A stretch of 64,000 bases of DNA from an uncultured Saprospiraceae bacterium. GTDB lineage: Bacteria > Bacteroidota > Bacteroidia > Chitinophagales > Saprospiraceae. The stretch spans positions 82,189 to 146,188 of the forward strand of contig CALJOK010000015.1 of NCBI GenBank assembly GCA_937981555.1, in the 5' to 3' direction. Position numbers and translations under genes: made by a program. This document shows, piece by piece, positions 1-9,217 of this stretch. The notes under the pieces were generated by a model, which did no database searches, had not been told where the DNA came from, and was given only the letters and a program-made list of their open reading frames with translations. Position 1 is the stretch's first letter; each line of letters opens with the position of its first letter.

Positions 1-1549
1 CATCAACTACTTTTATAAAATAATTCAATACACCGCCACTTCCTACAGCAGGAATTATTACACCAAAAGCTCCATCATCCGCTTCCTCATCATTATGCAT
101 TCCATCATCAAACATTTCGACAATCTCAATATTCGATTGTCCATCTAATTGATAATGTACCTCTACACTTGCAAGGTCATCATCATCATCTTCAATCCTT
201 GCATTTATAACGACATCTTGATTTAGATTAGGAAAATTATTTTCAATCTGAGTTATAATTGGTTGGATATTTTGTTGATCCCATTGAGAAATGGCTGCAT
301 AATATCGCTCCAAAATATATTCTTTAATCCCATATTTCACATGCCCTGAAAGCGACTGAGTAAATGAATTTTCGTAATCATCAAAATCATATCCATAATC
401 CAAACCCGCCAAAGGATCATTCATTCTCCAAGGATCCATTTTTGATTTTAAACTATCAATATGTGGATTGAGATTATTTTCATTAAAAATATCCATCACG
501 GTTTTTCGTAAATAATAAGTGTACCGATTTTTATATTCTGGCACCTCCATCAGTTTTTCATAAATCGGCCGATACTCACTCGATGGCGACCAAGAATAAA
601 TATTTCGATTCGCCCAATCCACATTAAACCAATCAATACCAAATGTATTATCTATGTCGTAAGGAATATATTCAACTAGTCCATTTTCAGGGTTTTCATA
701 CAAATAAAAATTGTTTTTATTAAAAATTGGTCCATCCCAATTACTTGTCAGGATATCAAAAACTATATATTTTAAATATTGATTGACATTAAAAACTTGC
801 TCCAACTCACAAGCTAAATCCCCCGGAGGAGTATTGTTCAACACATCTATAAAGTAAGCTAATTTTGAATAATCATTCTCGGTCGTGTTCGTTTTTAATT
901 GATAAACTTGACGTCCGAAAACTTCTAATTTATACTCATCAGGATTACTGCCCAAATAATGTAAATCTGCAGGGTACAAACATTTATAAAGATTTCCATC
1001 TTTGTTTCCAAATCTTAAATCCACAAACTCTTCATCTACATGTTCCACATTGATAAATAACCCAAAGTATTCATCATTTACGTATAACCTTACATGGTTA
1101 CATCGCGAAGCAGGAACTCCAATCTGGGCTGCAATATCCCAACCTAATTTGGAGCGAATAATTGAAGGGTCGTTGTGTTCTCCATTAATATTCATTTTTT
1201 CCAAACCATAATAATCTCGTCCAGGAACATAAGTATTGAAAGAAATTTTAAATGAATTTTTATCGGCAGTCCGTGAAGTATTACCTCGCAAACGAAATCC
1301 AACATCATTCAACGTATCTCGAATGGTCCCATTATCAAAAATAAACATAGCATGAAAATGATAGTTACTTTCTGCATTTGCATCGTCTAAAATATAATCT
1401 AAGGAGTCGTCAGGAAGGAGAATATCAATCCGAGGGATAATATCGTCACGAAATATTTCCCCAGGTTCTGGAGTTGGGTTTTGAGCAAAAGTTGTAAAAC
1501 TTATCAACATCAAAACTAATAAAAGTGTATTTTTTTGAATATCATTCAT
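1..1549 (-). CDS. CotH-like secreted protein, C-terminus cut by window edge
   Basis: The frame is open from an ATG at 1549 to the left edge, so the C-terminus is missing. It starts with a signal peptide ending in FTTFAQ. CotH-family marks follow: the segment FRLRGNTSR with a downstream K-N-S-F-K, then GLFINVEHVDEEF, then YIPYDIDNTFG with the conserved Asp residues. CotH proteins are atypical kinase-fold proteins; spore CotH phosphorylates coat proteins, while the substrates of secreted Bacteroidota members are unknown. The last visible part, with acidic DDDD and a DDGMHNDEEADDG segment, resembles the beta-sandwich domain that often follows CotH domains in this phylum. A T9SS sorting domain may lie beyond the edge; that is inference. 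Confidence 0.85.
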   Translation of the reverse strand, partial: MNDIQKNTLLLVLMLISFTTFAQNPTPEPGEIFRDDIIPRIDILLPDDSLDYILDDANAESNYHFHAMFIFDNGTIRDTLNDVGFRLRGNTSRTADKNSFKISFNTYVPGRDYYGLEKMNINGEHNDPSIIRSKLGWDIAAQIGVPASRCNHVRLYVNDEYFGLFINVEHVDEEFVDLRFGNKDGNLYKCLYPADLHYLGSNPDEYKLEVFGRQVYQLKTNTTENDYSKLAYFIDVLNNTPPGDLACELEQVFNVNQYLKYIVFDILTSNWDGPIFNKNNFYLYENPENGLVEYIPYDIDNTFGIDWFNVDWANRNIYSWSPSSEYRPIYEKLMEVPEYKNRYTYYLRKTVMDIFNENNLNPHIDSLKSKMDPWRMNDPLAGLDYGYDFDDYENSFTQSLSGHVKYGIKEYILERYYAAISQWDQQNIQPIITQIENNFPNLNQDVVINARIEDDDDDLASVEVHYQLDGQSNIEIVEMFDDGMHNDEEADDGAFGVIIPAVGSGGVLNYFIKVVD

Positions 1550-1824
1550 ATTACCAGTAATTTTATGTCAACTCTATACAAGCCCTTTCACACGCTATTT
1601 AGAATTCAAAAGTTGATAAGCAAAACTAACTATTTTTTGTTATCTTTTAATTCGAAACCAACACAACTCCACTTACAAAAATTCATTTTTTCACCCTATT
1701 ACTTTTAAAAGAATACCATTTTCTAAAGTAATCTAAACTTAAAACTCTATAAAACTTTTAATCGTATTTAAGCACTCTATTTATAATTAAACCCAAAAGT
1801 TTAAATACACAAAACAAAAACATC

Positions 1825-2499
1825 ATGAAAGAGACTCTCTTAATCTTTCATTTGATAATCGCCTTTGGCTTTAATCTTAAGGCGCAGCTGTCAAATGAAG
1901 TTATTACCTCCCCTATTCACACAAACCAAAAAAAACAAGTACAAAAAAATTCTAGTAATCTCTATTTCCTAATAATGGAGAGTTTTCCCTTAGAGGAAAA
2001 AGGGAGGATTTTCTTGACCAACAATTTTATTGAATCAACCATTTTCAGTTTTGAAGATGAACAATTTGAGGTGGAACTAAGATACCGATTTGCAGACGAT
2101 GAAATGCAAATTATGCATCAAGAAAAGATCAAAGCAATTGTTCCTCAGAAAGTCAAAAAACTCATTTTCAAGAATGATGGGAAGGAACAAATTTTCGTAC
2201 CAATGGAATATTCAAATAAAAAAAATGTCAACCTAGGCTACTTTGAATTATTGTCAGATGGAAAAATGAAACTTCTCAAGCAATTTCAAAAAAGTGGAAA
2301 AGAAAAAATCAAAACAGTTCTCTTTTCTCAAAATGAAACTGAGCCTGCGAAATGTTTTAAAGTGAAAAAATCATCCATTTTAAAATTGATGTCAGATCAC
2401 AAAAGTTCGGTTGCTAAATTTATTGTCGAAAATAAAATTAATGTCAAAAACGAAAATGACTTGAAAAAAGTTTTCGATTATTACAATTCACTACCTTAA
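1825..2499 (+). CDS. secreted protein of unknown function
   Basis: The 224-residue product has an N-terminal signal peptide ending near LKAQ and no membrane segment after it. The rest is lysine-rich, with a beta-rich middle containing GYFELLSDGKMKLLKQF and a C-terminal helical part ending in FDYYNSLP. Similar small secreted proteins with a YFELLSDGK-like core and a D-Y-Y-N end are common in Bacteroidota and have no assigned function. It probably acts in the periplasm or at the envelope. It stands alone: the CotH-like gene diverges to its left and a strong terminator at 2543 follows. Confidence 0.8.
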   Translation: MKETLLIFHLIIAFGFNLKAQLSNEVITSPIHTNQKKQVQKNSSNLYFLIMESFPLEEKGRIFLTNNFIESTIFSFEDEQFEVELRYRFADDEMQIMHQEKIKAIVPQKVKKLIFKNDGKEQIFVPMEYSNKKNVNLGYFELLSDGKMKLLKQFQKSGKEKIKTVLFSQNETEPAKCFKVKKSSILKLMSDHKSSVAKFIVENKINVKNENDLKKVFDYYNSLP

Positions 2500-2542
2500 T
2501 ATTTGGTGAATTTCATTTTTTAGACAACTCCATTTTCCCAAT

Positions 2543-2583
2543 AAAAAAAGCTGTTAACAAATCATTGTTAGCAGCTTTTTTTT
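2543..2583 (+). terminator. rho-independent terminator
   Basis: A 16-bp stem with one G-T pair (AGCTGTTAACAA against TTGTTAGCAGCT, extended by A and T runs) encloses a 4-nt loop and ends in eight T. It closes the gene ending at 2499. Confidence 0.85.
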
Positions 2584-2607
2584 ATTGGAAAATTCACTTC
2601 TCATTTA

Positions 2608-2638
2608 TTAACTTCGCCCTTCGTAACAATTATTTTTG
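2608..2638 (+). promoter_or_regulatory. candidate Bacteroidota promoter for tex
   Basis: TATTTTTG at 2631-2638 fits the phylum -7 consensus TAnnTTTG. The -33 position 19 nt upstream reads TTAA, a weak match. It sits 66 nt before the tex ATG. Confidence 0.4.
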
Positions 2639-2704
2639 TTGCTCCCAAAATAGAAGTAAAACGATTTTTCCCAAAAAAGTAAAAGTTCTAATTAAAAAAA
2701 TACT

Positions 2705-4834
2705 ATGAATACCATTCACCTAAACATCATTTCAAAAAGTCTAAATCTTCCTCAATCTAAAGTTCAAAGCACGATCAAACTACTCGAAGAAGGTGCCACC
2801 ATTCCATTCATTGCTCGATACCGAAAAGAAGCAACTGGCTCATTGGACGAGGTAAATATCGGTGATATTAAAACACAATTAGACAAACTCAACGAGATTG
2901 AAAAAAGAAAAGCAACTATTCTTAAATCTATCGAAGAACAAGGAAAATTAACGGATGATTTAAAGCGAAGAATTGCAGATACTTTTGACTCTACCGTTTT
3001 AGAAGATATTTATCTGCCGTACAAACAGAAGCGAAAAACACGAGCAAGTGTAGCTAAAGAAAAAGGTTTGGAACCATTGGCAGATGCCATTTTTTCTCAA
3101 AATAATCATAGCATTGAGAGTTTGGCTGAACGATATTTGACTGATGAAGTGGAGTCAATTGAAGATGCGTTACAAGGTGCTCGAGACATCATGGCAGAGT
3201 GGATTAACGAAGATGAGGCAGCTCGTCAAAAAGTAAGATATGCCTTTGAAAGAGATGCTCAAATTTCTGCAAAGTTAGTTCGTGGAAAAGAGGAAGAAGC
3301 TAGTAAATACAAGGATTATTTTAAATTTGAGCAACCTTTGCATAATTGCCCTTCTCATAGATTATTGGCGATTCGGCGAGCAGAAGATGAAGGGTTTTTA
3401 AGGGTAAATATTGCACCTGAAGCAGAGGAAGTTTTGTACCGATTGGAGCGAGAATTTTTGGAAAATGGAAATGGTGCTGCGACCAATCAAGTGAAATTAG
3501 CGATGGAAGATGCGTACAAAAGATTGTTGCAACCTTCGATTGAAACGGAGTTTAGAAATAAATCAAAAGAGTTGGCAGATGCAGAGGCAATCAATGTTTT
3601 TACTGGAAATTTAAAACAGCTTTTGTTGTCTCCTCCTTTGGGACAAAAAAGAGTATTGGCGATCGATCCTGGATTTAGAACAGGCTGTAAAGTGGTTTGT
3701 TTGGATGAAAGTGGCGCTCTTTTAAAGTACTCAACAATCTTTCCTCATCCACCTCAATCAAAAGAATATGAGGCTGTTGCTGATGTAAAACATTTGGTTG
3801 ATAGATTTCAAATTGATGCCATTGCCATTGGAAATGGAACAGCTGGAAGAGAGAGTTTGTCGGTTTTCCAATCAGTAGATTATGGGCGTCCTGTGGAAGT
3901 TTTTATGGTCAACGAAAATGGTGCGTCGATTTATTCTGCGAGTGAAATTGCCAGGGAGGAATTTCCAGATGAAGATATCACGGTGAGAGGTTCAGTTTCG
4001 ATTGGAAGACGATTGATGGATCCTTTGGCGGAGTTGGTAAAAATTGATCCGAAGTCTATTGGAGTAGGTCAATATCAACATGATGTGAATCAAACTAAAC
4101 TAAAAGAAAGTCTTGATCGAACAGTTGAAAGTTGTGTAAATAATGTGGGTATTAATTTGAATACCGCAAGTAAACCATTGCTGACTTATGTCTCTGGTCT
4201 TGGTCCGACTTTGGCAAAAAACATTATCGAATATCGAACGGAGAATGGGTTGTTTAAAAGTCGGGCTGAACTGAAAAAAGTGAAACGAATGGGTGATAAA
4301 GCGTTCGAACAAGCAGCAGGTTTTTTAAGAATTCGAGAGGCAAAAAATCCATTGGACAATACTGCTGTTCATCCTGAAAGTTATTCTGTCGTGAAGACGA
4401 TGGCAAAAGATTTGAATTGTTCGGTCGAAGAATTAATTAAAAGTGAATCGCATCGAAAGCAGATTGATTTAAAAAAATATGTTACAGAAAGTATTGGTTT
4501 ACCGACTTTGACTGATATTGTAAAAGAGTTGGAAAAGCCAGGATTGGATCCACGTGGAAGTGCAAAAGCAGTTGAATTTTCCAAAACAATTAAAACCATT
4601 GATGATGTTCATCCTGGGATGATTTTGACTGGCGTGATTAATAATATTACCAACTTTGGAGCGTTCGTTGACATTGGAATTAAGCAAGGAGGTTTGATTC
4701 ATATTTCAGAAATTGCGAATCGTTTTATTAAAAATCCAGCGGAGGTGGTGTCGTTGAATCAGGAGGTGAAGGTGAAAGTTTTAGAAGTGGATTTGCAGCG
4801 AGGAAGAATACAGTTATCGATGAAACAGGTTTAA
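2705..4834 (+). CDS. tex: Tex, RNA-binding transcription accessory protein
   Basis: The 709-residue protein has the full Tex order. An N-terminal helical domain contains PFIARYRKEATG. A YqgF/RNase H-like domain starts near residue 315 (RVLAIDPGFRTGCK). Helix-hairpin-helix motifs lie at about 480-560 (YVSGLGPTLAKNIIEYR), and a C-terminal S1 domain at about 637-707 (GVINNITNFGAFVDIGIKQG, then QLSMKQV). Length is normal for the family. Tex binds nucleic acid and is linked to transcription elongation and stress survival; the YqgF domain of family members is generally considered non-catalytic. It acts in the cytoplasm. The gene is monocistronic, with a terminator before it and a weak hairpin after it. 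Confidence 0.97.
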   Translation: MNTIHLNIISKSLNLPQSKVQSTIKLLEEGATIPFIARYRKEATGSLDEVNIGDIKTQLDKLNEIEKRKATILKSIEEQGKLTDDLKRRIADTFDSTVLEDIYLPYKQKRKTRASVAKEKGLEPLADAIFSQNNHSIESLAERYLTDEVESIEDALQGARDIMAEWINEDEAARQKVRYAFERDAQISAKLVRGKEEEASKYKDYFKFEQPLHNCPSHRLLAIRRAEDEGFLRVNIAPEAEEVLYRLEREFLENGNGAATNQVKLAMEDAYKRLLQPSIETEFRNKSKELADAEAINVFTGNLKQLLLSPPLGQKRVLAIDPGFRTGCKVVCLDESGALLKYSTIFPHPPQSKEYEAVADVKHLVDRFQIDAIAIGNGTAGRESLSVFQSVDYGRPVEVFMVNENGASIYSASEIAREEFPDEDITVRGSVSIGRRLMDPLAELVKIDPKSIGVGQYQHDVNQTKLKESLDRTVESCVNNVGINLNTASKPLLTYVSGLGPTLAKNIIEYRTENGLFKSRAELKKVKRMGDKAFEQAAGFLRIREAKNPLDNTAVHPESYSVVKTMAKDLNCSVEELIKSESHRKQIDLKKYVTESIGLPTLTDIVKELEKPGLDPRGSAKAVEFSKTIKTIDDVHPGMILTGVINNITNFGAFVDIGIKQGGLIHISEIANRFIKNPAEVVSLNQEVKVKVLEVDLQRGRIQLSMKQV

Positions 4835-4847
4835 AAAATACTTACAA

Positions 4848-4888
4848 CCGTGGCATGACTTAAAGTTGCGTCACGTTTTTTTTCTTAA
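4848..4888 (+). terminator. weak terminator-like hairpin after tex
   Basis: CGTGGCATGACTT pairs with AAGTTGCGTCACG through several G-U pairs and one mismatch, followed by eight T. It lies before the ATG at 4899 and argues against a TTG start at 4866 for the next gene. Confidence 0.5.
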
Positions 4889-4898
4889 AAAATATAGC

Positions 4899-5981
4899 AT
4901 GAAAAACATAACTACCCTTCTCTTAATTTTTCTCTTCTCAAATATCCTTTCATCACAAACTAGAGTTTTTCCATTTAAGGAAAATAACAAATGGGGAGTG
5001 ATTGATGAAAATCAAAAGATAATCAAAGAGCCATTTTTTGATTATATTCATTTTTTTGATTTTCATGATTCGGAAAATGCAGTTAGTTACGTTATGCAAA
5101 GTCTAAGAAAAGGGCTTATTGATCGAAATGGGAAAATTATTATCCCTACAGAATATGATCAAATTTATGTTTCAAAAAGTCTTAAGACTGCACGATTGAG
5201 CAATAAAAGAATGGTTGGTATTTTTAATCTTAAAAAGAAGAAAATAGGTATACCTCTCATATATGATTTAATAATTACACATGAAGATGAGAAATATTTT
5301 TCAATAAAAAATTTAAATGAATATGGTATTTCAGATATCAATCATAAAATTATCGTCCCTATAAAATATGAATCAGTTGAAGTACTAAGACTAAAGAATG
5401 GAATTGTGAATTTTAAAGCTTTATTAAATAATTCATTTACCTTTTTTGATCATAATGGAAAAGTTATTAGAAAAATAGTAAAAGAAAAAAATCCACCTGA
5501 TGAATATATTGGGACAGCTTTTTTGGATGCGGATTTTTCTGATAATGAAAATTTTAATACTATTCCTCCAATAAAATTGAATTCGAACAAATTAGGAAAT
5601 GATGTTAAATTATCCCGTACCATAAAAAATACAAAGAATGGGGAACGATTAGGAATAATTCAAAAGGGGTGGCATTATGGAATAATTGACGAAGAATGTA
5701 ATTTATTGGCTCCAATTCAATATCAAGAAATCAAGTTAGATTACCTGCTTCCAGGACTATTGCTAAAAGGAAAAAATGGATTTTATGGATGGTTTTCTAT
5801 AGAAAAAAAGAAAGTAATGTTATCAACTGACTATCAAAAAATTGAAAAGGCAGATAGGTTTTCTGCATTCCATATACATGATAAAAAACTTGATAATTAT
5901 TTTATTATATATTCCTCTGACCATAATCTCACCGGTTTTTTCGATAAAAATACAGGACAAATATTTTTACCTAAAAAATAA
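4899..5981 (+). CDS. secreted WG-repeat protein
   Basis: The 360-residue product has a signal peptide ending near ILSSQ. WG-repeat units follow: NNKWGVIDENQKIIKEPFFD, GLIDRNGKIIIPTEYDQI, YGISDINHKIIVPIKYESV and WHYGIIDEECNLLAPIQYQE. WG repeats (KWG Leptospira-type) are short beta-hairpin units of unknown ligand, common in secreted Bacteroidota proteins. I chose the ATG at 4899 because it places the hydrophobic signal at the N-terminus. The longer frame from a TTG at 4866 would run through the tex terminator hairpin. Codon use is A+T-rich like its neighbours. The function remains unknown. Confidence 0.85.
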   Translation: MKNITTLLLIFLFSNILSSQTRVFPFKENNKWGVIDENQKIIKEPFFDYIHFFDFHDSENAVSYVMQSLRKGLIDRNGKIIIPTEYDQIYVSKSLKTARLSNKRMVGIFNLKKKKIGIPLIYDLIITHEDEKYFSIKNLNEYGISDINHKIIVPIKYESVEVLRLKNGIVNFKALLNNSFTFFDHNGKVIRKIVKEKNPPDEYIGTAFLDADFSDNENFNTIPPIKLNSNKLGNDVKLSRTIKNTKNGERLGIIQKGWHYGIIDEECNLLAPIQYQEIKLDYLLPGLLLKGKNGFYGWFSIEKKKVMLSTDYQKIEKADRFSAFHIHDKKLDNYFIIYSSDHNLTGFFDKNTGQIFLPKK

Positions 5982-5991
5982 AAATCATTCA

Positions 5992-6026
5992 AAACCGTGG
6001 CACAGTTCAAAGCTGTGCCACGGTTT
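5992..6026. repeat. perfect 14-bp palindrome, terminator-like
   Basis: AAACCGTGGCACAG at 5992-6005 pairs perfectly with 6013-6026 across a 7-nt loop. There is no U-tract beyond TTT. It may end transcription of the WG-repeat gene or be a dispersed palindromic repeat; the hairpin after tex (4848) shares the CCGTGGCA start. Confidence 0.7.
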
Positions 6027-6037
6027 AATAATTTCAT

Positions 6038-6068
6038 TTTGCAAAAATTCTTCTTTTCCTTATCTTTC
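6038..6068 (+). promoter_or_regulatory. promoter of the PhyH-type gene
   Basis: TTTG at 6038-6041, a 19-nt spacer and TATCTTTC at 6061-6068 match the Bacteroidota -33/-7 arrangement (last base C instead of G). The ATG at 6085 would leave a leader of about 10 nt, which supports that start. Confidence 0.6.
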
Positions 6069-6084
6069 TGAAAAAACCTTCCCT

Positions 6085-6891
6085 ATGGATTTTTCAATTT
6101 TAAATCAACCACTTCCGCTCACCTCTGAGCAAATCAATTTTTACAAGAAAAATAAATTTATCAAAATCAAACAAGTACTCGATTCTCCAACGATCGAATA
6201 TTATAACAATATAATTACAAAAAAAGTAAATGAATTAAATCAAATTTCCATTCCTTTGGAAAAACGAGGTACTTACGGAAAAGCTTTTTTGCAATTAATG
6301 AATTTATGGCGAGAAGATGAGGAAATCAAACAATTCATTTCCAGTAAAAGAATCGCTCAAATCGCAAGTGATTTGATGCAAGTGGAAGGAGTTAGATTAT
6401 ATCATGATCAAGCTCTTTTCAAAGAAGCTGGCGGAGGAATTACGCCTTGGCATGCAGATCAATTTTACTGGCCACTTTCCAATGATCATACTGTAACCGC
6501 TTGGATTCCTTTGCAAGCTATACCAATTGAAATGGGTCCTTTAGAATTTAGTGCAGGTAGCCATGTTATTCAAGATGGTCGTGATCTTGCAATTGGAGAT
6601 GAGAGTGAAAATTTTATTGAAAACAAACTGCGGGTTACTGACTTTCAACATGTTATCGAACCATTTGATCTTGGTGAAATCAGTTTTCATTCCGGTTGGG
6701 TCTTTCATCGAGCAGGAGCCAATATTACGAATGAGATGCGTAAGGTTTTTACAATAATTTATATGGATAAAAATATGGTTTTGAAAAAGCCTGAAAATGA
6801 AAACCAAATAAATGATTGGAATACTTGGTGTCCTGGGGCTAAGATTGGAAAAATAATTGACTCCCCAATTAATCCTGTTTTGTTTCCGTAA
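6085..6891 (+). CDS. phytanoyl-CoA dioxygenase (PhyH) family protein
   Basis: The 268-residue protein is a predicted Fe(II)/2-oxoglutarate-dependent oxygenase of the PhyH family. The iron ligands are visible as H123-x-D125 in WHADQFYW and a distal H208 in FHRAGAN. R219, eleven residues on, is in the place expected to bind 2-oxoglutarate. The segment MGPLEFSAGSH is typical of the double-stranded beta-helix core. The substrate cannot be told from sequence; relatives hydroxylate lipids, amino acids or small metabolites. An in-frame extension begins at 5842 inside the preceding gene. I rejected it because it overlaps that gene in another frame and because a promoter and short leader sit just before 6085. 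Confidence 0.9.
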   Translation: MDFSILNQPLPLTSEQINFYKKNKFIKIKQVLDSPTIEYYNNIITKKVNELNQISIPLEKRGTYGKAFLQLMNLWREDEEIKQFISSKRIAQIASDLMQVEGVRLYHDQALFKEAGGGITPWHADQFYWPLSNDHTVTAWIPLQAIPIEMGPLEFSAGSHVIQDGRDLAIGDESENFIENKLRVTDFQHVIEPFDLGEISFHSGWVFHRAGANITNEMRKVFTIIYMDKNMVLKKPENENQINDWNTWCPGAKIGKIIDSPINPVLFP

Positions 6892-7264
6892 TTTTGTTTT
6901 TCTAGATCTCCAAATCTTTTACTTAATATACATGTCCCGTTCTCACACTTTTCTGCCATGAATTAACACGAATTTCTTAAAATCAGAAGTGTTAGTTTTT
7001 TTTACTAATGAATCTGACAAAATCATATTTACGAAATTTTACAAATTCATTATAGTGATATTAGTTTATGAAATCCGTATTAATTCGTGGCAAAAAAATC
7101 TCATCGCAAGAACCTACTTTTACAATAAAAAAACACCAACGAGTTCACGAAAACATAGATAAATCGTATCTTTCTTTCAATTTTATTTTCAACAATAAAA
7201 AAACACAACCAACTGACTTCCAATAACTTACAAAGCTTCCATTTCAATAAAATTCAAAACAAAC
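6892..7264. other. intergenic region with a long palindromic repeat
   Basis: No gene is visible in these 373 bases. The region holds the imperfect palindrome at 6954-7092. A weak TATCTTTC box near 7167 is a possible -7 element for the GH13 gene at 7265, without a clear -33 partner. Confidence 0.6.
6954..7092. repeat. imperfect inverted repeat, 28-bp arms
   Basis: The arms 6954-6981 (begins TGCCATGAATTAACACG) and 7065-7092 (ends TTAATTCGTGGCA) are complementary at 24 of 28 positions, separated by 83 A+T-rich bases. I see no target duplication and no coding potential. It looks like a dispersed intergenic palindrome. Confidence 0.75.
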
Positions 7265-9103
7265 ATGAAACAAATCTCAATCCTCTTTTTACTAGTTTTA
7301 TTTTCTACAACGCTCTTTTCTCAAAACAAAATCGACCGACTCGAACCTGCCAATTGGTGGATCGGAATGGAACATCAAGACATCCAACTATTAGTCTACG
7401 GGAAAAACATTGCAGACCTAAATCCTAAAATAGAATCACCCCATTTGACTCTCCGACAAGTCATTAAAGTGCAAAATCCCAACTATCTTTTCCTCAACAT
7501 AACAATAAACACACGTGCGAAAGCAGGAACGATTAATATTGATTTTTATCAAAATAAAACCAAGGTAATCTCCCACCCTTTTCAACTGTTAAATCGAAAA
7601 AGAGGTGCTGACGAAATAGTTGGTTTCGATGCAAGCGATGCTATTTATTTAATTACTCCTGATCGATTTGTCAATGGAGATCCTTCCAATGATGATGTTG
7701 CTGGCATGAAACAAAAAGCCAATCGTAGCGATAAAGGCGGAAGACATGGCGGAGATATTCAAGGAATGAAAAACAGTTTAGATTATATCAAAGATTTAGG
7801 TTTTACTTCGATTTGGTTAAATCCAGTTTTAGAAAATGACATGGAAGTTTATTCTTATCATGGATACTCGACTACTGATTTTTACAAAGTTGATCCTCGA
7901 TTTGGATCAAATGAATCTTACCAAGATTTTGCAGAAACTGCTCGGGCAAAAGGGTTAAAATTAATCATGGATATGATCGTCAATCATTGTGGTTCTTTTC
8001 ATTGGTGGATGAATGATTTGCCATCGGATGACTGGATTAATCAATGGAAAAATTATACGCAGACTAATCACCGAAAAACAGTTTTGCAAGATCCTTATGT
8101 TTCTAATTTTGATAAAAAACAATTTACGGATGGTTGGTTTGTTCCAACTATGCCAGACTTAAATGTTCGAAATCCGCTGTTTGCAAAGTACCTAATTCAA
8201 AACAGTATTTGGTGGGTAGAATATTTGGGATTATCTGGAATCCGAATGGATACTTATCCATATCCTGACATGGATTTTATGACAGATTGGACGGAAGCAA
8301 TGATGAAAGAATATCCACATTTAAATATTGTTGGAGAGGAATGGTACGAGCATCCGACAATAGTTTCTTATTGGCAAAAGGGAAAAGATAATCCAAACGG
8401 TTATACTTCGGAATTAAAAAGTGTGATGGATTTCCCTATTCAAATGTCGATGTCAAAAGCATTGACAGAAGAAGAAAATTGGAAGACAGGTTGGATTGGC
8501 GTTTATGAAATGTTAGCATTGGATTTCCTATATCCTGATCCGATGAACTTGGTGATCTTTCCTGACAATCATGATATGAAACGGATTTTTGCGCAAATGA
8601 ATGACGACTATGATTTGTTTAAACAAGCGATGATTTTTGTAGCGACGATGCGAGGGATTCCACAATATTATTATGGTACAGAAATTTTGATGAGTGGAAG
8701 TGATGACCATGGAATTATTCGAAGTGATTTTCCTGGTGGATGGAAAGGCGATGCGGTGAATGCTTTTACAAACAAAGGTTTAACTGCTCAACAAAAGCAA
8801 GCAAAGGATTTTGTAACAATGCTTTTACAATGGAGAAAAACTGCAACTGCTATTCATAATGGGAAGATGATGCACTTCATTCCACAAGATGGAGTTTATG
8901 TTTATTTTAGATATAATGCTGACCAAAAAGTGATGGTTATTTTTAATAAAAACAAAACGGAAACGAGTTTGGATTTAAGTCGATATGCTGAGATGTTGAA
9001 AGGAAAAACGAAGGGGACAGATGTTTTGAACGGAAAGGTTTTTTCTTTGGGAAATAAAATTCAGGTAGCTGGGAATAGTGCGACGATTTTAGATTTGAAA
9101 TAA
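7265..9103 (+). CDS. GH13 alpha-amylase, neopullulanase/cyclomaltodextrinase type (SusA-like)
   Basis: The 612-residue enzyme has a signal peptide (ends LFSQ). An N-terminal cyclomaltodextrinase-type beta domain (about 22-120) precedes the GH13 barrel, and a small C-terminal beta domain follows. Catalytic residues are in place: nucleophile D329 in GIRMDTYP, acid/base E358 in VGEEWYE and D437 in FPDNHD. The family hydrolyses maltodextrins, cyclodextrins or pullulan. There is no T9SS sorting domain and no lipobox, so a periplasmic location like that of SusA is likely, finishing oligosaccharides imported by SusC. It converges on the sus operon and shares a bidirectional terminator with it. Confidence 0.93.
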   Translation: MKQISILFLLVLFSTTLFSQNKIDRLEPANWWIGMEHQDIQLLVYGKNIADLNPKIESPHLTLRQVIKVQNPNYLFLNITINTRAKAGTINIDFYQNKTKVISHPFQLLNRKRGADEIVGFDASDAIYLITPDRFVNGDPSNDDVAGMKQKANRSDKGGRHGGDIQGMKNSLDYIKDLGFTSIWLNPVLENDMEVYSYHGYSTTDFYKVDPRFGSNESYQDFAETARAKGLKLIMDMIVNHCGSFHWWMNDLPSDDWINQWKNYTQTNHRKTVLQDPYVSNFDKKQFTDGWFVPTMPDLNVRNPLFAKYLIQNSIWWVEYLGLSGIRMDTYPYPDMDFMTDWTEAMMKEYPHLNIVGEEWYEHPTIVSYWQKGKDNPNGYTSELKSVMDFPIQMSMSKALTEEENWKTGWIGVYEMLALDFLYPDPMNLVIFPDNHDMKRIFAQMNDDYDLFKQAMIFVATMRGIPQYYYGTEILMSGSDDHGIIRSDFPGGWKGDAVNAFTNKGLTAQQKQAKDFVTMLLQWRKTATAIHNGKMMHFIPQDGVYVYFRYNADQKVMVIFNKNKTETSLDLSRYAEMLKGKTKGTDVLNGKVFSLGNKIQVAGNSATILDLK

Positions 9104-9131
9104 AACATACAACTCCATTCTTTACAAAAAG

Positions 9132-9171
9132 AAAAGCCCTTCCAAAATTAATTGGAAGGGCTTTTGTTTTT
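9132..9171. terminator. bidirectional terminator between GH13 gene and sus operon
   Basis: A perfect 14-bp stem (AAAAGCCCTTCCAA / TTGGAAGGGCTTTT) with a 6-nt loop and T-rich tails on both strands lies between convergent genes. Confidence 0.88.
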
Positions 9172-9217
9172 CAACTATCCATGAAACGATTTTGATATCG
9201 CACCACAAAGAGAAGTT

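Noticed and set aside
4866..4898. Upstream TTG start for the WG-repeat protein
   Set aside because: It would run through the tex terminator hairpin and push the signal peptide away from the N-terminus.
5842..6084. Long N-terminal extension of the PhyH-type protein
   Set aside because: It overlaps the WG-repeat gene in another frame and crosses a palindrome and a good promoter; the extension has no conserved features.
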